Shown: positions 51,755 to 62,428, numbered from the stretch's first letter. The stretch is 64,000 bases of DNA from Pseudomonas psychrophila HA-4 (GCF_000282975.1 NZ_ALJC01000079.1:40429-104428); one strand, 5' to 3'. Notes: generated by a model from the sequence alone, not told the origin. Numbers and translations are program-made.

Positions 51755-52395
51755 CGCGTACCGAACACCACCATAGTCTTGCCTTTGACGCTGACCAAGT
51801 TTTGCTCTTCCAAGCCTTTAAGCACACGGCCTACCATCTCTCGCGAACAACCGACAATTCGACCGATTTCCTGACGGGTGATTTTGATCTGCATGCCGTC
51901 CGGATGGGTCATTGCATCAGGCTGTTTGCACAGTTCAAGCAGGCAGCGCGCAACGCGCCCGGTAACATCAAAGAACGCTAGGTCCCCGACCTTACGAGTT
52001 GTGTTACGAAGGCGCTGAGCAATTTGGCCGCTAAGCGCGTAAAGAATTTCAGGTTCTTGTTGCGCGTACTCTCTGAATTTTATGTAGCTGATTTCTGCAA
52101 CTTCACACTCGGTCTTGGCCCGGACCCATGCGCTGCGTGGTTGCTCTTGCCCTGCCTGTTCAAACAGGCCCAGCTCACCAATGAAGTCTCCTGGGTTGAG
52201 ATAGGCAATGATCATCTCGCGACCATCGTCGTCTTCAATCAGAATCGTGACAGAACCTTTCAGAATGTAGAACAAAGTGTGTGAGTGTTCGCCCGCGCAG
52301 ATGATGTTGCTCTTGGTTTGATAGCGTCTGCGTTGGCAATGAGTCAAAAATTTGTCGAGATTTTTGATCTTGGGTATGGGGGTAATAGCAACCAT
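51751..52395 (-). CDS. vfr: Vfr/Crp-type cyclic-AMP receptor protein
   Basis: 214 residues, exactly the Vfr length, from ATG 52393-52395 ([20 protein letters not shown]). The N-terminal cyclic-nucleotide-binding domain has the phosphate-binding cassette [20 protein letters not shown]. The C-terminal winged HTH reads [20 protein letters not shown]. It is the global CRP-like regulator of pseudomonads. An upstream extension of the frame has no family similarity. The 221-nt region before it contains a strong inverted repeat (52458-52483). Confidence 0.95.
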   Translation of the reverse strand: MVAITPIPKIKNLDKFLTHCQRRRYQTKSNIICAGEHSHTLFYILKGSVTILIEDDDGREMIIAYLNPGDFIGELGLFEQAGQEQPRSAWVRAKTECEVAEISYIKFREYAQQEPEILYALSGQIAQRLRNTTRKVGDLAFFDVTGRVARCLLELCKQPDAMTHPDGMQIKITRQEIGRIVGCSREMVGRVLKGLEEQNLVSVKGKTMVVFGTR

Positions 52396-52457
52396 GGTTG
52401 TATCCCGAAAGCGAGCACAGTAAAGGTCAGATCTATTTTTATATAGAGCGCTGGCTG

Positions 52458-52483
52458 GCTGGCGCCAGTGATTTGGCGCCAGC
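52458..52483. repeat. Perfect 10-bp inverted repeat in the vfr-osmC intergenic region
   Basis: GCTGGCGCCA-GTGATT-TGGCGCCAGC, a perfect 10-bp stem with a 6-nt loop, 63 nt upstream of the vfr start. A third copy of GCTGGCGCC is at 52582-52590, next to the OsmC gene start. No T tract follows in either direction, so it is not a plain terminator. It could be a leader structure or a double operator. Confidence 0.6.
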
Positions 52484-52616
52484 TTAACAGACAGATTCTG
52501 TGTGGTTGGTAGAATTTTCCCTTCGTCTTGTCTAAGAAAGGCTGCGGCGCGGTGAGTCATCAGTTTCGGGCCCTGTGCTAAGCTGGCGCCCCTTTTAAAA
52601 CAGTGGAGTCTGGGCG

Positions 52617-53039
52617 ATGAAGGCACGCATTCAATGGGCGGGTGAAGCCATGTTTCTGGGCGAATCAGGTAGCGGCCACGTCGTTGTGATGGACGGCCCG
52701 CCTGAGAGTGGCGGACGCAACCTGGGCGTACGCCCTATGGAGATGCTTCTGTTGGGGCTCGGTGGTTGCAGCAACTTTGATGTTGTCAGCATTCTCAAGA
52801 AATCACGTCAGGCAGTCGAAAGCTGCGAAGCGTTTTTGGAAGCCGAACGCGCGACCGAAGACCCAAAGGTTTTTACTAAAATTCATCTGCACTTTGTGGT
52901 TAAAGGCCGAGGTTTGAAAGACGCTCAGGTCAAGCGTGCCATTGAATTGTCAGCGGAAAAGTATTGCTCGGCGTCGATCATGCTGGGTGCGGCGGGTGTT
53001 GCTATCAGCCATGACTACGAAATCATTGAACTGGGCTGA
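52617..53039 (+). CDS. OsmC family protein (YhfA-like)
   Basis: 140 residues. OsmC/Ohr fold, with the family Cys residues in [16 protein letters not shown] (first) and [12 protein letters not shown] (second). The small YhfA-type subgroup is of unknown function; peroxidase activity like Ohr is possible. Divergent from vfr, as crp and yhfA are neighbours in enterobacteria too. GGAG lies 8 nt before the ATG. Confidence 0.88.
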   Translation: MKARIQWAGEAMFLGESGSGHVVVMDGPPESGGRNLGVRPMEMLLLGLGGCSNFDVVSILKKSRQAVESCEAFLEAERATEDPKVFTKIHLHFVVKGRGLKDAQVKRAIELSAEKYCSASIMLGAAGVAISHDYEIIELG

Positions 53040-53067
53040 GTGGACATTCAATTTTCATAAAAGCAAT

Positions 53068-53100
53068 GCAGACTCTGGCGATCAGTCGCTGACGTCTGCA
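53068..53100. repeat. Inverted repeat in the 238-nt region upstream of speD
   Basis: TGCAGAC (53068-53074) is repeated inverted as GTCTGCA (53094-53100), with a nested GCGA/TCGC pair inside. It is followed by TAATGCGCCACTTTTTT, giving a stem with a later T run, so it may end transcription of the OsmC gene. No coding frame was seen in the rest of the gap. Confidence 0.4.
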
Positions 53101-53277
53101 TAATGCGCCACTTTTTTCAGGGTAGTGGCGGGGGAATTCCCGGCCGCATGTCCGAACAGATAACCAAAATCGCCATCGCGAAGAGGTGTTAACCGTCCTA
53201 CGCAGGTGCGTCCACGCACTTGACGGGCATGCTGGATCACGCGGCCGAGCCGCATCGACATAGAGAGTTTTATAACG

Positions 53278-54069
53278 GTGAAAAGCAAACTCAAGCTCCA
53301 CGGGTTCAATAACCTGACAAAGACCTTGAGCTTCAACATCTATGACATCTGCTACGCGGAAACCCCGCAAGACCAGCAGGCATACGTTGAGTACATCAAT
53401 CAAGAGTACGACGCAGAACGCCTGACGCAGATCCTTACAGATGTGGTTGATATCATTGGTGCCAACATCCTGAACATCGCCCGTCAGGATTACGATCCCC
53501 AAGGCGCCAGCGTGACTATTCTGATTTCCGAGCAGCCGGTGATTCCTACTGAAAGCCAGATTGAAGAATCCCCAGGCCCGCTGCCCGAGACCATTTTGGC
53601 TCACCTCGACAAAAGTCATATCACGGTACATACCTATCCAGAGATTCATCCTGTGGACGGTATTGCGACTTTCCGTGTTGATATTGACGTGTCGACGTGT
53701 GGCGTTATTTCACCGCTTAAAGCTCTCAACTATCTGATCCATCAATTTGATTCGGATATCGTGACGGTCGACTATCGTGTGCGTGGTTTTACCCGTGACG
53801 TGGAAGGCAAAAAGCACTTTATCGATCATGAGATCAATTCGATCCAGAATTACCTTTCCGAAGACACGCGCGACGGTTATCAGATGACCGACGTGAACGT
53901 GTATCAAGAAAACCTGTTCCACACCAAGATGCTGCTTAAGGACTTCGAACTGGATAACTACCTGTTCGGCGACGCCACCAGCAATCTGTCTGTTGAACAG
54001 CGCGCGCAGGTGACTGAGCGTGTGAAGCACGAAATGCTCGAAATCTTCTACGCCCGCAACATGGGGTAA
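53278..54069 (+). CDS. speD: SpeD, S-adenosylmethionine decarboxylase proenzyme
   Basis: 263 residues, the long E. coli-type proenzyme. Self-cleavage makes the pyruvoyl group from Ser113 in [12 protein letters not shown]; the processing region and [12 protein letters not shown] are conserved. It makes decarboxylated SAM for spermidine synthesis. It starts with GTG (53278-53280) behind GAGAG. A strong terminator follows. Confidence 0.95.
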   Translation: MKSKLKLHGFNNLTKTLSFNIYDICYAETPQDQQAYVEYINQEYDAERLTQILTDVVDIIGANILNIARQDYDPQGASVTILISEQPVIPTESQIEESPGPLPETILAHLDKSHITVHTYPEIHPVDGIATFRVDIDVSTCGVISPLKALNYLIHQFDSDIVTVDYRVRGFTRDVEGKKHFIDHEINSIQNYLSEDTRDGYQMTDVNVYQENLFHTKMLLKDFELDNYLFGDATSNLSVEQRAQVTERVKHEMLEIFYARNMG

Positions 54070-54081
54070 GGTTTCAGCCAC

Positions 54082-54118
54082 AAAAGAGGCGGCTCCCGAA
54101 AGGTTGCCGCCTTTTTTA
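54082..54118 (+). terminator. Intrinsic terminator after speD
   Basis: AGGCGGC (54087-54093) pairs with GCCGCCT (54106-54112), followed by TTTTTT. An AAAAGA stretch on the 5' side would let it work for the convergent coq7 gene as well. Confidence 0.88.
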
Positions 54119-54149
54119 TGACGATCAAGTAGACACCGCTAATGTGGCG

Positions 54150-54797
54150 TCAGATGCGATAGGTGCTTTTGGTCATGACTTTTGCCATCAGGCTCATGCC
54201 AAATTTTACCGGGGCAGGGAAGCGGTAGCCGCCCGCATTGAGCGCGGACTCTGCGTGTCGTTCTTCGTCGAGGCGCATTTGCTCAAGAATCGCACGGGAC
54301 TTTTCATCTTCGGCAGGCAGTTGCTCAAGGTGCTCGTTGAGGTGCTTGCAGACTTGGTCTTCGGTCGCGGCGACAAAACCGAGGCTGACTTTGTCGCTGA
54401 TCAGGCCGGCCACGGCGCCAATACCAAAAGACATGCCGTAGAACAGTGGGTTCAGCACGCTGGTATGGCTGCCCAATTGGTGAATACGCTGTTCGCACCA
54501 GGCCAGATGGTCGATTTCTTCTTCTGCGGCATGCTCCATCGCTTCACGTACTTGCGGCAGCTTGGCGGTCAGGGCTTGGCCCTGGTACAGCGCCTGGGCA
54601 CAAACTTCACCCGTATGGTTGATACGCATCAGCCCGGCAACGTGGCGAGCGGTTTTCTCATCCAGCGGTTTGTCGGTTTTAACGATGGCCGGAGACGGAC
54701 GATGCGGCTGGCCACTGAAGGGCAGCAAGGTGCGCATGGCGGTATCGGCTTGTAACAGTAGACGGTCAATCGGCGAGTAGTGACGTTGGGTAGTCAT
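54150..54797 (-). CDS. coq7: Coq7, 3-demethoxyubiquinol 3-hydroxylase
   Basis: 215 residues. Ferritin-like di-iron ligands are visible in [33 protein letters not shown] and [13 protein letters not shown]. It carries out the last hydroxylation of ubiquinone. Short hydrophobic helix [20 protein letters not shown] fits membrane association. Convergent with speD across the terminator. Confidence 0.95.
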   Translation of the reverse strand: MTTQRHYSPIDRLLLQADTAMRTLLPFSGQPHRPSPAIVKTDKPLDEKTARHVAGLMRINHTGEVCAQALYQGQALTAKLPQVREAMEHAAEEEIDHLAWCEQRIHQLGSHTSVLNPLFYGMSFGIGAVAGLISDKVSLGFVAATEDQVCKHLNEHLEQLPAEDEKSRAILEQMRLDEERHAESALNAGGYRFPAPVKFGMSLMAKVMTKSTYRI

Positions 54798-54874
54798 GCT
54801 TACCTCCGGAAAAAATCACGGGGGCCAGTTTACCCCAATCGGGTGGGCAGGGTTTGCGTTGGATCATCCATAGG

Positions 54875-54901
54875 CGTAGGGGGCGGTGCAGCCCCCCACG
54901 A
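54875..54901 (-). other. GC-rich hairpin downstream of the HIT gene
   Basis: GGGGGC-GGTGCA-GCCCCC, a strong stem about 20 nt past the HIT stop codon. No T tract follows in the HIT direction. It may protect mRNA 3' ends. Confidence 0.5.
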
Positions 54902-54917
54902 TGGTTTTGCAGTCTAA

Positions 54918-55256
54918 TCAGCCCGGTGGCCAGTTCATTTGGCGCTGACCTAGTACGTGCATATGAATGTGGTAAACCGTTTGGCCGCCCTTTTCATTGC
55001 AGTTCATCACCACACGGAAACCCTCTTCGCAGCCCAGTTCTTTGGCCAGGCGCTGTGCCGTGAACAGAATGTGGCCAGCTAGCGGCTTGTCTTCTTCGGT
55101 CAGGTCGTTGAGTGTGCGGATCGGTTTTTTCGGAATGACCAAAAAATGGATCGGCGCTTGCGGGGCAATGTCATGAAAAGCGAGCACAAGATCATCTTCA
55201 TAGATGATCTTGGCCGGTATTTCACGGTTGATGATCTTGGTGAACAGAGTATCCAA
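54918..55256 (-). CDS. HIT (histidine triad) nucleotide-binding protein
   Basis: 112 residues starting at TTG (55254-55256), (M)DTLFTKIINREIPAKIIYE, with GGAG about 8 nt upstream. An extended frame reaching 55304 adds an unrelated tail. The histidine triad is HIHMHV with the upstream conserved His. HINT-type phosphoramidase/nucleotidyl hydrolase of broad housekeeping role. Confidence 0.92.
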   Translation of the reverse strand: MDTLFTKIINREIPAKIIYEDDLVLAFHDIAPQAPIHFLVIPKKPIRTLNDLTEEDKPLAGHILFTAQRLAKELGCEEGFRVVMNCNEKGGQTVYHIHMHVLGQRQMNWPPG

Positions 55257-55322
55257 AGCTATGTCTCCGTGAGTGAAGTCCGGTCTGAGTGTACTCAGGC
55301 TCACGGATTACGCCCAGCCTCG

Positions 55323-56111
55323 TTAACGCGGGCAGTAGGATTTGTTCACTGAGGCTGCGATTTTTCGTGTCATCCAGCGAGAGAGCATGCGTGGCATACG
55401 GGTTAGCCAGCGGTTACGCCATCCGGGCATGATGATAGCCTTGTTTTTTTCGAGCGCCCGCACGGTGTAAAGGGCGACTTCCTCGGGGCTCATGGCGCTT
55501 TTGTTACGTTTGACCGCTTGCGGGTTCATTTTGGCGGCATCAAAAAAACCGGTTCGAGTGACACCGGGGCAGAGCACCGAGACCTTGATACCGGTCTTTT
55601 TCACTTCTTCGCGCAGGCCTTCGGAAAAGTGCAGCACGTAGGCTTTACTTGCGAAATAGGTGCTGAGCCACGGGCCAGGCTGATAGGCAGCGATCGATGA
55701 GACGTTGAGAATCTGCCCGCCGCCCTGCACGGCCATCATGTTACCGATGGCATGGCACATCCGCGTCAGAGCCAGAATGTTGAGTTCGATCAGGTCTTGT
55801 TCTGCGCTCCAGTCATGGGCGAGGAAAGGTCCGCACGTGCCAATACCTGCGCAATTGACCAGTAAGTCGATTTGTCGTTCGCCTTCCTCTAACTCCAGTA
55901 GAAAGCCGGAAAGACGCAGAGGTTCGCCTAGGTCGCAGGCGCGAAACAAGACCTCGACACCGAAACGTTGAGTCAGCTCGAGCGCGATGCTTTCTAGCGC
56001 ATCGCGCTGTCGGGCTACAAGGATCAGACTGCGCCCACGACGGGCAAGTGCTTCAGCCAGGGCCAGGCCAATGCCACTGGAAGCGCCAGTGATCAAAGCG
56101 TAACGGGTCAT
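55323..56111 (-). CDS. Short-chain dehydrogenase/reductase (SDR)
   Basis: 262 residues from ATG 56109-56111 (MTRYALITGASSGIGLALAE), with GGAGA upstream. The cofactor motif is TGASSGIG, the NAG-type motif is NCAGIG, and the active site is Ser in NVSSIA with YFASK. The basic C-terminus (WRNRWLTRMPRMLSRWMTRK) suggests membrane or lipid contact, as in SDRs acting on acyl substrates. Substrate unknown. Confidence 0.88.
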   Translation of the reverse strand: MTRYALITGASSGIGLALAEALARRGRSLILVARQRDALESIALELTQRFGVEVLFRACDLGEPLRLSGFLLELEEGERQIDLLVNCAGIGTCGPFLAHDWSAEQDLIELNILALTRMCHAIGNMMAVQGGGQILNVSSIAAYQPGPWLSTYFASKAYVLHFSEGLREEVKKTGIKVSVLCPGVTRTGFFDAAKMNPQAVKRNKSAMSPEEVALYTVRALEKNKAIIMPGWRNRWLTRMPRMLSRWMTRKIAASVNKSYCPR

Positions 56112-56187
56112 GCTGTTCTCCATCGCAACGGTACAGTCCGGTGACAATGATGTCCCTGGCGTTAACGCGTTCATTTAAGTGCGCAGT

Positions 56188-56703
56188 CTACAGGGTGTTG
56201 TTGCTGGCTGCGTTGAGGAAAGTGTCCAGATAACCCAAGGACACGACTGCGATCATTGCGGCAATGTATAAGGCAAGAATGAAGGCCAAAATCGTAGCCA
56301 CGACCTTCACCGTCGGGCTATTAGGCGGTGGTGGTAGGCCGAAGCGGTTCGGACCTGTGTCGCCGGGCTTGGCCAAGACCATAATGATTACCACAAGATT
56401 AGCCACAGGAACTAACTGCAATATCAGCGTCCATGCGGACCAATTGAAGTCATGCAGGCGTTGAGCGGCGATTCTTATGCCAATGATGCTAGCGACGATA
56501 AGGCTGAGAATGAAAACTACAATGCCTGCTGGTGGAGAAATAATGAAAACAAAAAAACTCACTACCCCGAGGGCATGGACAATGAGCCATAGGGTAAATT
56601 GCCATGTTATGTAACGCAGGCGTCCAATGCGTCCTTTAAAGCCAAGCGGTTCTAGCTCTGCAAAATTGCCACCCGTGTGCTTGTCTTGATGGTGTTCAGG
56701 CAT
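56188..56703 (-). CDS. DUF805 family membrane protein
   Basis: 171 residues from ATG 56701-56703, with AAGGA upstream. The N-terminus reads GFKGRIGRLRYITWQF, then four or five TM helices with the DUF805 segment AAQRLHDFNWSAWTLILQLV and a GPNRFGLPPPPNSP loop. Inner-membrane protein of unknown function. Confidence 0.85.
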   Translation of the reverse strand: MPEHHQDKHTGGNFAELEPLGFKGRIGRLRYITWQFTLWLIVHALGVVSFFVFIISPPAGIVVFILSLIVASIIGIRIAAQRLHDFNWSAWTLILQLVPVANLVVIIMVLAKPGDTGPNRFGLPPPPNSPTVKVVATILAFILALYIAAMIAVVSLGYLDTFLNAASNNTL

Positions 56704-56781
56704 ATCAGTTTCCTTGTTGCAGAGGAATATCGTCACTAAAAACCCGCCAATAATGGCGGGCTTAGCGTCTCCCTAACGCAG

Positions 56782-57741
56782 CTAAGGATGTGGCATACGA
56801 TTTACCAAGCTTAGTGCCGTGCGGTATTCCGTTTCCAGCCGTGCTATCAGATGGTCGGTGGTTGGCACATCATTGATGTCGCCGACCCCTTGGCCTGCTG
56901 ACCATACGGTCTTCCATGCTTTCGCTTCGTCATTGAGCGGCTTTAGTTGTATGCCAGTGTTGTTTTCGCATTTGCCTTGTATAGCAGCGAGATCAAAACC
57001 GGAGTTTTCGAGGCTTTGGCGCATGAAACTTGCCGGTACCCCCGAAACCGCAGCAGTGTGGACGATGTCGGCCGCTCGGGATGTAAGAACCATCTGCTTG
57101 TATTCGTCAGAAGCGTTGCTTTCTTGCGTCGCAATAAATCGTGTCCCCAAGTAGGCAAGATCAGCACCTATGACCTGAGCCGCCAGGATTTCGTGTCCAT
57201 GGTTCAAACAGCCTGCTAGCAAGATGGTTTTATCGAAGAACTGACGAATTTCGGCGACCAGTGCAAATGGGCTCCAAGTGCCCGCGTGGCCTCCGGCACC
57301 TGCTGCGACTGCAATCAGTCCATCGACACCCGCTTCTGCGGCTTTTTCGGCATGACGCCGCGTGGTGACATCGTGGAATACCAGTCCGCCATAGCTATGG
57401 ACGGCATCAACGATTTCTTTAACGGCGCCTAGGCTTGTGATCACGATGGGCACTTTGTGCTCGATGCAGATCGCTAGGTCAGCCTGTAGCCGTGGGTTGC
57501 TGTTGTGCACAATCAGGTTCACAGCGTAGGGAGCGGGGTCATCCAATGTGGCCAGACCCGCTTCGATTTCTTCAAGCCAGGCCTTGAAACCGCTGCTCTC
57601 GCGCTGGTTGAGTGCAGGAAAACTACCTACAACCCCATTGCGGCAACACGCCAGTACCAGTTGAGGATTGGAAATCAAAAACATCGGCGCGGCGACTACC
57701 GGCAAGCGCAGGCGTTTATCAAGCAGAGCGGGCAGTGGCAT
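56782..57741 (-). CDS. NAD(P)H-dependent flavin oxidoreductase / nitronate monooxygenase family
   Basis: 319 residues from ATG 57739-57741 (MPLPALLDKRLRLPVVAAPM), with GAGG upstream. The TIM-barrel FMN enzyme motifs include AAPMFLISNPQLVLACC, IAVAAGAGGHAGTWSPFA and LAGCLNHGHEILAAQVIGAD. It may oxidise nitronates or reduce quinones; substrate not readable. It follows hemJ by 25 nt on the same strand. Confidence 0.88.
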   Translation of the reverse strand: MPLPALLDKRLRLPVVAAPMFLISNPQLVLACCRNGVVGSFPALNQRESSGFKAWLEEIEAGLATLDDPAPYAVNLIVHNSNPRLQADLAICIEHKVPIVITSLGAVKEIVDAVHSYGGLVFHDVTTRRHAEKAAEAGVDGLIAVAAGAGGHAGTWSPFALVAEIRQFFDKTILLAGCLNHGHEILAAQVIGADLAYLGTRFIATQESNASDEYKQMVLTSRAADIVHTAAVSGVPASFMRQSLENSGFDLAAIQGKCENNTGIQLKPLNDEAKAWKTVWSAGQGVGDINDVPTTDHLIARLETEYRTALSLVNRMPHP

Positions 57742-57766
57742 TGGATAACCTCGGGGCAATTTGAAT

Positions 57767-58192
57767 TTAGAACGGTTTGACCACCACCAGAATGACGATG
57801 GCCAGTAAGAACAAGACAGGTACTTCATTGAACCAGCGATAGAACACGTGGCTGCGGGTGTTCTCGCCACGGGCGAAGCGTTTTACTTGTGCGCCGCACA
57901 TGTGGTGGTAACCGATGAGCAGAAATACCAGCGTTAGTTTGGCGTGCATCCACCCTTGGCTAAGGAAGCCCGGAGCCAGATAGAGCAGCCAGCCGCCGAA
58001 GATCAGTGTGGCGATCATTGCGGGGCCCATGATGCCGCGATAGAGCTTGCGTTCCATGAGGCTAAATCGTTCTTTGCTGACGGAATCTTCGCTTTGTGCG
58101 TGGTAAACAAAGAGGCGAGGCAGGTAAAACAGGCCGGCAAACCAACAGACGATGCTGATGATGTGGAAGGCTTTGATCCATAGATAAAGCAT
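57767..58192 (-). CDS. hemJ: HemJ, protoporphyrinogen IX oxidase
   Basis: 141 residues with four TM helices. The conserved His is in WIKAFHIISIVCWFAGLFYL; further family segments are MERKLYRGIMGPAM, MHAKLTLVFLLIGYHHMCG and FRWFNEVP-like YRWFNEVPVLFLL. It oxidises protoporphyrinogen to protoporphyrin in bacteria lacking HemG/HemY. Divergent from argC. Confidence 0.92.
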   Translation of the reverse strand: MLYLWIKAFHIISIVCWFAGLFYLPRLFVYHAQSEDSVSKERFSLMERKLYRGIMGPAMIATLIFGGWLLYLAPGFLSQGWMHAKLTLVFLLIGYHHMCGAQVKRFARGENTRSHVFYRWFNEVPVLFLLAIVILVVVKPF

Positions 58193-58261
58193 TTTTAGTT
58201 ATTCCCAGGTTCACGGTAGATCAAATAGTAGTAGTAGAGCGTTCTTGAGTCACCTTGATGG

Positions 58262-58290
58262 TTGTCGCAGGGGCGCGCTGTCCCTATTAT
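58262..58290 (+). promoter_or_regulatory. Probable sigma-70 promoter of argC
   Basis: TTGTCG (58262-58267), 17-bp spacer, TATTAT (58285-58290), 35 nt before the argC start. Good match and spacing to the sigma-70 consensus. Confidence 0.6.
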
Positions 58291-58325
58291 CGAGGGCTTT
58301 CCAGTGGGTTCGTTGAGGGCAGGTT

Positions 58326-59360
58326 ATGGTCAAGGTCGGTATTGTCGGCGGCACGGGTTACACCGGTGTCGAATTACTGCGTTTGCTGGCACAGCATCCG
58401 CAAGCTGAAGTGGTGGTGATCACTTCTCGATCCGAAGCGGGCCTGCCTGTTGCCGATATGTATCCCAACCTACGAGGCCACTATGATGGCCTGGCTTTCA
58501 GCGTTCCGGATACTCAAACACTGGCTGCGTGCGATGTTGTGTTTTTTGCCACGCCTCACGGTGTAGCCCATGCGTTGGCTGGCGATTTGCTGGCGGCCGG
58601 TACCAAGGTCATCGACCTGTCCGCTGACTTCCGCTTGCAGGACGCGGATGAGTGGGCCAAGTGGTATGGCCAGCCGCACGGGGCGCCAGAATTGCTGAAA
58701 GAAGCTGTATACGGTCTGCCTGAGGTTAACCGTGAGCAAATCAAGCAGGCTCGACTGATTGCTGTGCCGGGATGCTACCCAACGGCAGCTCAGTTGGGCT
58801 TTTTACCGTTGCTGGAAGCGGGTCTGGCTGACACCTCGTTGTTGATTGCTGACTGTAAGTCAGGTGTCAGCGGTGCCGGACGTGGTGCAAGTGTGGGCTC
58901 TTTGTATGCTGAGACGTCTGAAAGCATGAAAGCTTATGCTGTTAAAGGGCATCGTCATTTGCCAGAAATTCGCCAAGGGCTGCGTCGTGCAGCGGGCAAA
59001 GACGTAGGTTTGACCTTTGTCCCACATTTGACCCCGATGATTCGTGGTATCCACTCCACGCTTTACGCAACGGTTGTTGATCGCTCGGTCGATCTTCAGG
59101 CGTTGTTTGAGAAGCGTTATGCCAATGAGCCTTTTGTGGATGTAATGCCGGCCGGCAGCCACCCAGAAACCCGCAGTGTTCGCGGGGCTAACGTGTGCCG
59201 TATTGCGGTGCATCGTCCACAGGATGGAGATTTGGTGGTGGTGCTGTCGGTTATCGACAACCTGGTCAAGGGCGCTTCCGGCCAAGCGGTTCAGAACATG
59301 AATATTCTGTTTGGGCTGGATGAGCGTCTGGGTTTGTCCCATGCGGGGATGTTGCCTTAA
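58326..59360 (+). CDS. argC: ArgC, N-acetyl-gamma-glutamyl-phosphate reductase
   Basis: 344 residues. The NADP-binding N-terminus is [18 protein letters not shown] and the catalytic Cys150 lies in [22 protein letters not shown] and [12 protein letters not shown] are conserved. Third step of arginine synthesis. Single gene followed by erpA. Confidence 0.97.
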   Translation: MVKVGIVGGTGYTGVELLRLLAQHPQAEVVVITSRSEAGLPVADMYPNLRGHYDGLAFSVPDTQTLAACDVVFFATPHGVAHALAGDLLAAGTKVIDLSADFRLQDADEWAKWYGQPHGAPELLKEAVYGLPEVNREQIKQARLIAVPGCYPTAAQLGFLPLLEAGLADTSLLIADCKSGVSGAGRGASVGSLYAETSESMKAYAVKGHRHLPEIRQGLRRAAGKDVGLTFVPHLTPMIRGIHSTLYATVVDRSVDLQALFEKRYANEPFVDVMPAGSHPETRSVRGANVCRIAVHRPQDGDLVVVLSVIDNLVKGASGQAVQNMNILFGLDERLGLSHAGMLP

Positions 59361-59438
59361 AGGCAGTCGCAAGGATCAAGCTGCAGCGGTAAGTGAATAG
59401 CCTGCCGCTGGTGGCCGATTATTTGTAGCTACCCTCAA

Positions 59439-59491
59439 ATAGTTGACCGCCTTTCTAGGAGAAGCGGATAATGCGCGTCATCACGCATTAT
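59439..59491 (+). promoter_or_regulatory. erpA promoter with IscR-like half site and overlapping palindrome
   Basis: TTGACC (59443-59448), 18-bp spacer, GATAAT (59467-59472). ATAGTTGACC (59439-59448), over the -35, matches the left half of the IscR type-1 motif (ATASYYGACT) at 9 of 10 bases; the right half is weak. A perfect palindrome ATAATGCG-N8-CGCATTAT covers the -10 and start region (59468-59491). Confidence 0.45.
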
Positions 59492-59519
59492 GGCGGCATA
59501 GCGCCGGGAGATAGTCAGC

Positions 59520-59870
59520 ATGAGCGTCGAATCCTTCACCCCCACGGCTTTGCAATTCACCGAAGGTGCTGCGCACAAGGTGAAGAGCCTGGTCGATGAA
59601 GAGGGTAATGATCGTTTGAAGTTGCGCGTGTTTGTTACGGGCGGCGGTTGTTCCGGTTTTCAGTACGGCTTTACCTTCGATGAAGAAGTGGCCGATGACG
59701 ACACCCTTGTTGAGCGCGAAGGCGTTAGCTTGGTGGTGGATCCGATGAGTTTCCAGTACTTGGCAGGTGCCGAGGTGGATTATCAGGAAGGTCTGGAAGG
59801 CTCGCGCTTTGTCATCAAGAACCCGAATGCGACCACGACGTGTGGTTGCGGATCATCGTTCTCGATTTAA
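59520..59870 (+). CDS. erpA: ErpA, A-type iron-sulfur cluster insertion protein
   Basis: 116 residues. The three cluster-binding Cys are Cys44 ([10 protein letters not shown]), Cys108 and Cys110 ([10 protein letters not shown]). It passes Fe-S clusters to apo-proteins, including isoprenoid synthesis enzymes. GGGAG precedes the ATG. A terminator follows. Confidence 0.97.
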   Translation: MSVESFTPTALQFTEGAAHKVKSLVDEEGNDRLKLRVFVTGGGCSGFQYGFTFDEEVADDDTLVEREGVSLVVDPMSFQYLAGAEVDYQEGLEGSRFVIKNPNATTTCGCGSSFSI

Positions 59871-59894
59871 TCGCGTAGTACAGGTTACACACTC

Positions 59895-59920
59895 AACGCC
59901 GCGTCGATTCGCGGCGTTTT
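59895..59920 (+). terminator. Intrinsic terminator after erpA
   Basis: A perfect 9-bp stem AACGCCGCG / CGCGGCGTT with a 6-nt loop, followed by TT. It lies between the convergent erpA and anmK genes and may serve both. Confidence 0.85.
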
Positions 59921-59932
59921 GCTGTCCGCTGT

Positions 59933-61027
<1,095 letters not shown>

Positions 61028-62428
61028 TTAGCGCTTGCTCGAGGCCAGAAGCGTGGCCTTTTCCTGATTCATACGGGCCATTAATGGCTGGCTTTGCTGC
61101 ATGAAGCGTGTGCGTTCGGCTTTCGCGATGGGGTCAGCCATTGGAAGCTTTTGGCCTAGCGGATCAACGTGTACGCCGTTGACCTGGAACTCGTAGTGCA
61201 AGTGTGGCCCCGTGGAAAGACCGGTGGTGCCGATGTAGCCGATTACCTGGCCCTGCTTCACTGCTCCGCCGGTTTTGACGCCTTTGGCGAAGCCTTGCAT
61301 GTGGCCATACAGGGTGCGGTAAGTATTGCCGTGCTGAATGATCACAGTGTTCCCGTAGCCCCCTCGACGACCAGCAAGCAGCACTTTGCCATCGCCGGTG
61401 GCCTTGATTGGGGTGCCACGTGGTGCTGCGTAATCGACGCCTTTGTGAGCGCGAATCTTGTTCAAAATTGGGTGTTTGCGGCCGGAGGAGAAGCGCGAGC
61501 TTATGCGGGCAAAATCAACGGGAGTACGAATGAAGGCTTTGCGCATGCTGTTGCCTTCAGCTGTGTAGTAATTGCTGTTGCCTTGTTTGTTGGTGTAACG
61601 CACCGCGGTGTAGGTCTTACCGCGGTTGGTAAAACGTGCGGAGAGAATGTTGCCAGTACCGACGGTTTTGCCGTTGATAACTTTCTGTTCGTAGATGACT
61701 TCGAATTGGTCGCCGGGGTGAATGTCTTGAGCGAAGTCGATGTCGTAACCAAAGACCTTGGCCATGTCCATGGTCATGCTGTGTGGCAGGCCTGCGCGCT
61801 GACCGGAAGCGGACAGCGAACTGGTGATGACGCCATGTACATAGGCTGAGCGCACAACAGGCTGAGCTGTTACGCGTCGAAAGGTGTATCCCTTGGCGGT
61901 TTTGCTAAGGCTGATGGTTTCAAGATCACTCACTTGGCTGTGCAAGTTGTTCAATTGGCCATCGGGGTTCATCTCAAACTCTAGCTTCTGCCCGTGTTTG
62001 AGTTGGCTGAATTGCTTGGCTTGTTTGTCGCTGGCCAAAATTTCGTGAACGGACGCGGCAGGCAGGCCTACTTTTTCAAATAATGTAGACAGTGTATCGC
62101 CTTTGGCTACTACGACTTCGCGATGATTCGGAGCTTTTGGCTCTTCGGTTTTTACCGTCGCGACAGGGGTTTCGTCTTGCTGTTCTATTTGGGCAAAAGG
62201 GGAGGGATTGGCTTCATTTGCCGCTTGAACGAGCTCGGCGGTGTCTTGGTCTTGTGTGAGTTGCTCTGCCGGGGACTCGGGTTCGAGTATTAGGGTTGTT
62301 CTTTTTGCTTCTACTTCGCTCGAAGGGAAAACCAGCAGGGCCAAGCTTAAAAGGGCGGCGATACCACTTGCTGCGAGCAGGTGGGTCTTCGGATAAAGCG
62401 GTGGCGCTTTAGGCGGTTGACTGGTCAT
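61028..62428 (-). CDS. M23 family DD-metalloendopeptidase (MepM-like)
   Basis: 466 residues from ATG 62426-62428 (MTSQPPKAPPLYPKTHLLAA), giving a short cytoplasmic N-terminus and one TM anchor (LLAASGIAALLSLALLVFPS). An Ala/Gln/Glu-rich linker leads to an OapA/LysM-like wall-binding part (VVAKGDTLSTLFEKVGLP). The C-terminal LytM domain has zinc ligands in HKGVDYAAPRGTP and HLHYEF. It probably cuts peptidoglycan cross-links for wall growth. A longer frame upstream is unlikely. Divergent from tyrS. Confidence 0.92.
   Translation of the reverse strand: MTSQPPKAPPLYPKTHLLAASGIAALLSLALLVFPSSEVEAKRTTLILEPESPAEQLTQDQDTAELVQAANEANPSPFAQIEQQDETPVATVKTEEPKAPNHREVVVAKGDTLSTLFEKVGLPAASVHEILASDKQAKQFSQLKHGQKLEFEMNPDGQLNNLHSQVSDLETISLSKTAKGYTFRRVTAQPVVRSAYVHGVITSSLSASGQRAGLPHSMTMDMAKVFGYDIDFAQDIHPGDQFEVIYEQKVINGKTVGTGNILSARFTNRGKTYTAVRYTNKQGNSNYYTAEGNSMRKAFIRTPVDFARISSRFSSGRKHPILNKIRAHKGVDYAAPRGTPIKATGDGKVLLAGRRGGYGNTVIIQHGNTYRTLYGHMQGFAKGVKTGGAVKQGQVIGYIGTTGLSTGPHLHYEFQVNGVHVDPLGQKLPMADPIAKAERTRFMQQSQPLMARMNQEKATLLASSKR

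Noticed and set aside
52396..52626. N-terminal extension of Vfr by 77 codons
   Set aside because: Runs through the promoter region and into the divergent OsmC gene start; the shorter form has the exact family length.
57742..57870. N-terminal extension of the flavin oxidoreductase by 43 codons
   Set aside because: Overlaps hemJ, has no similarity to the family, and the inner ATG has a good ribosome site.
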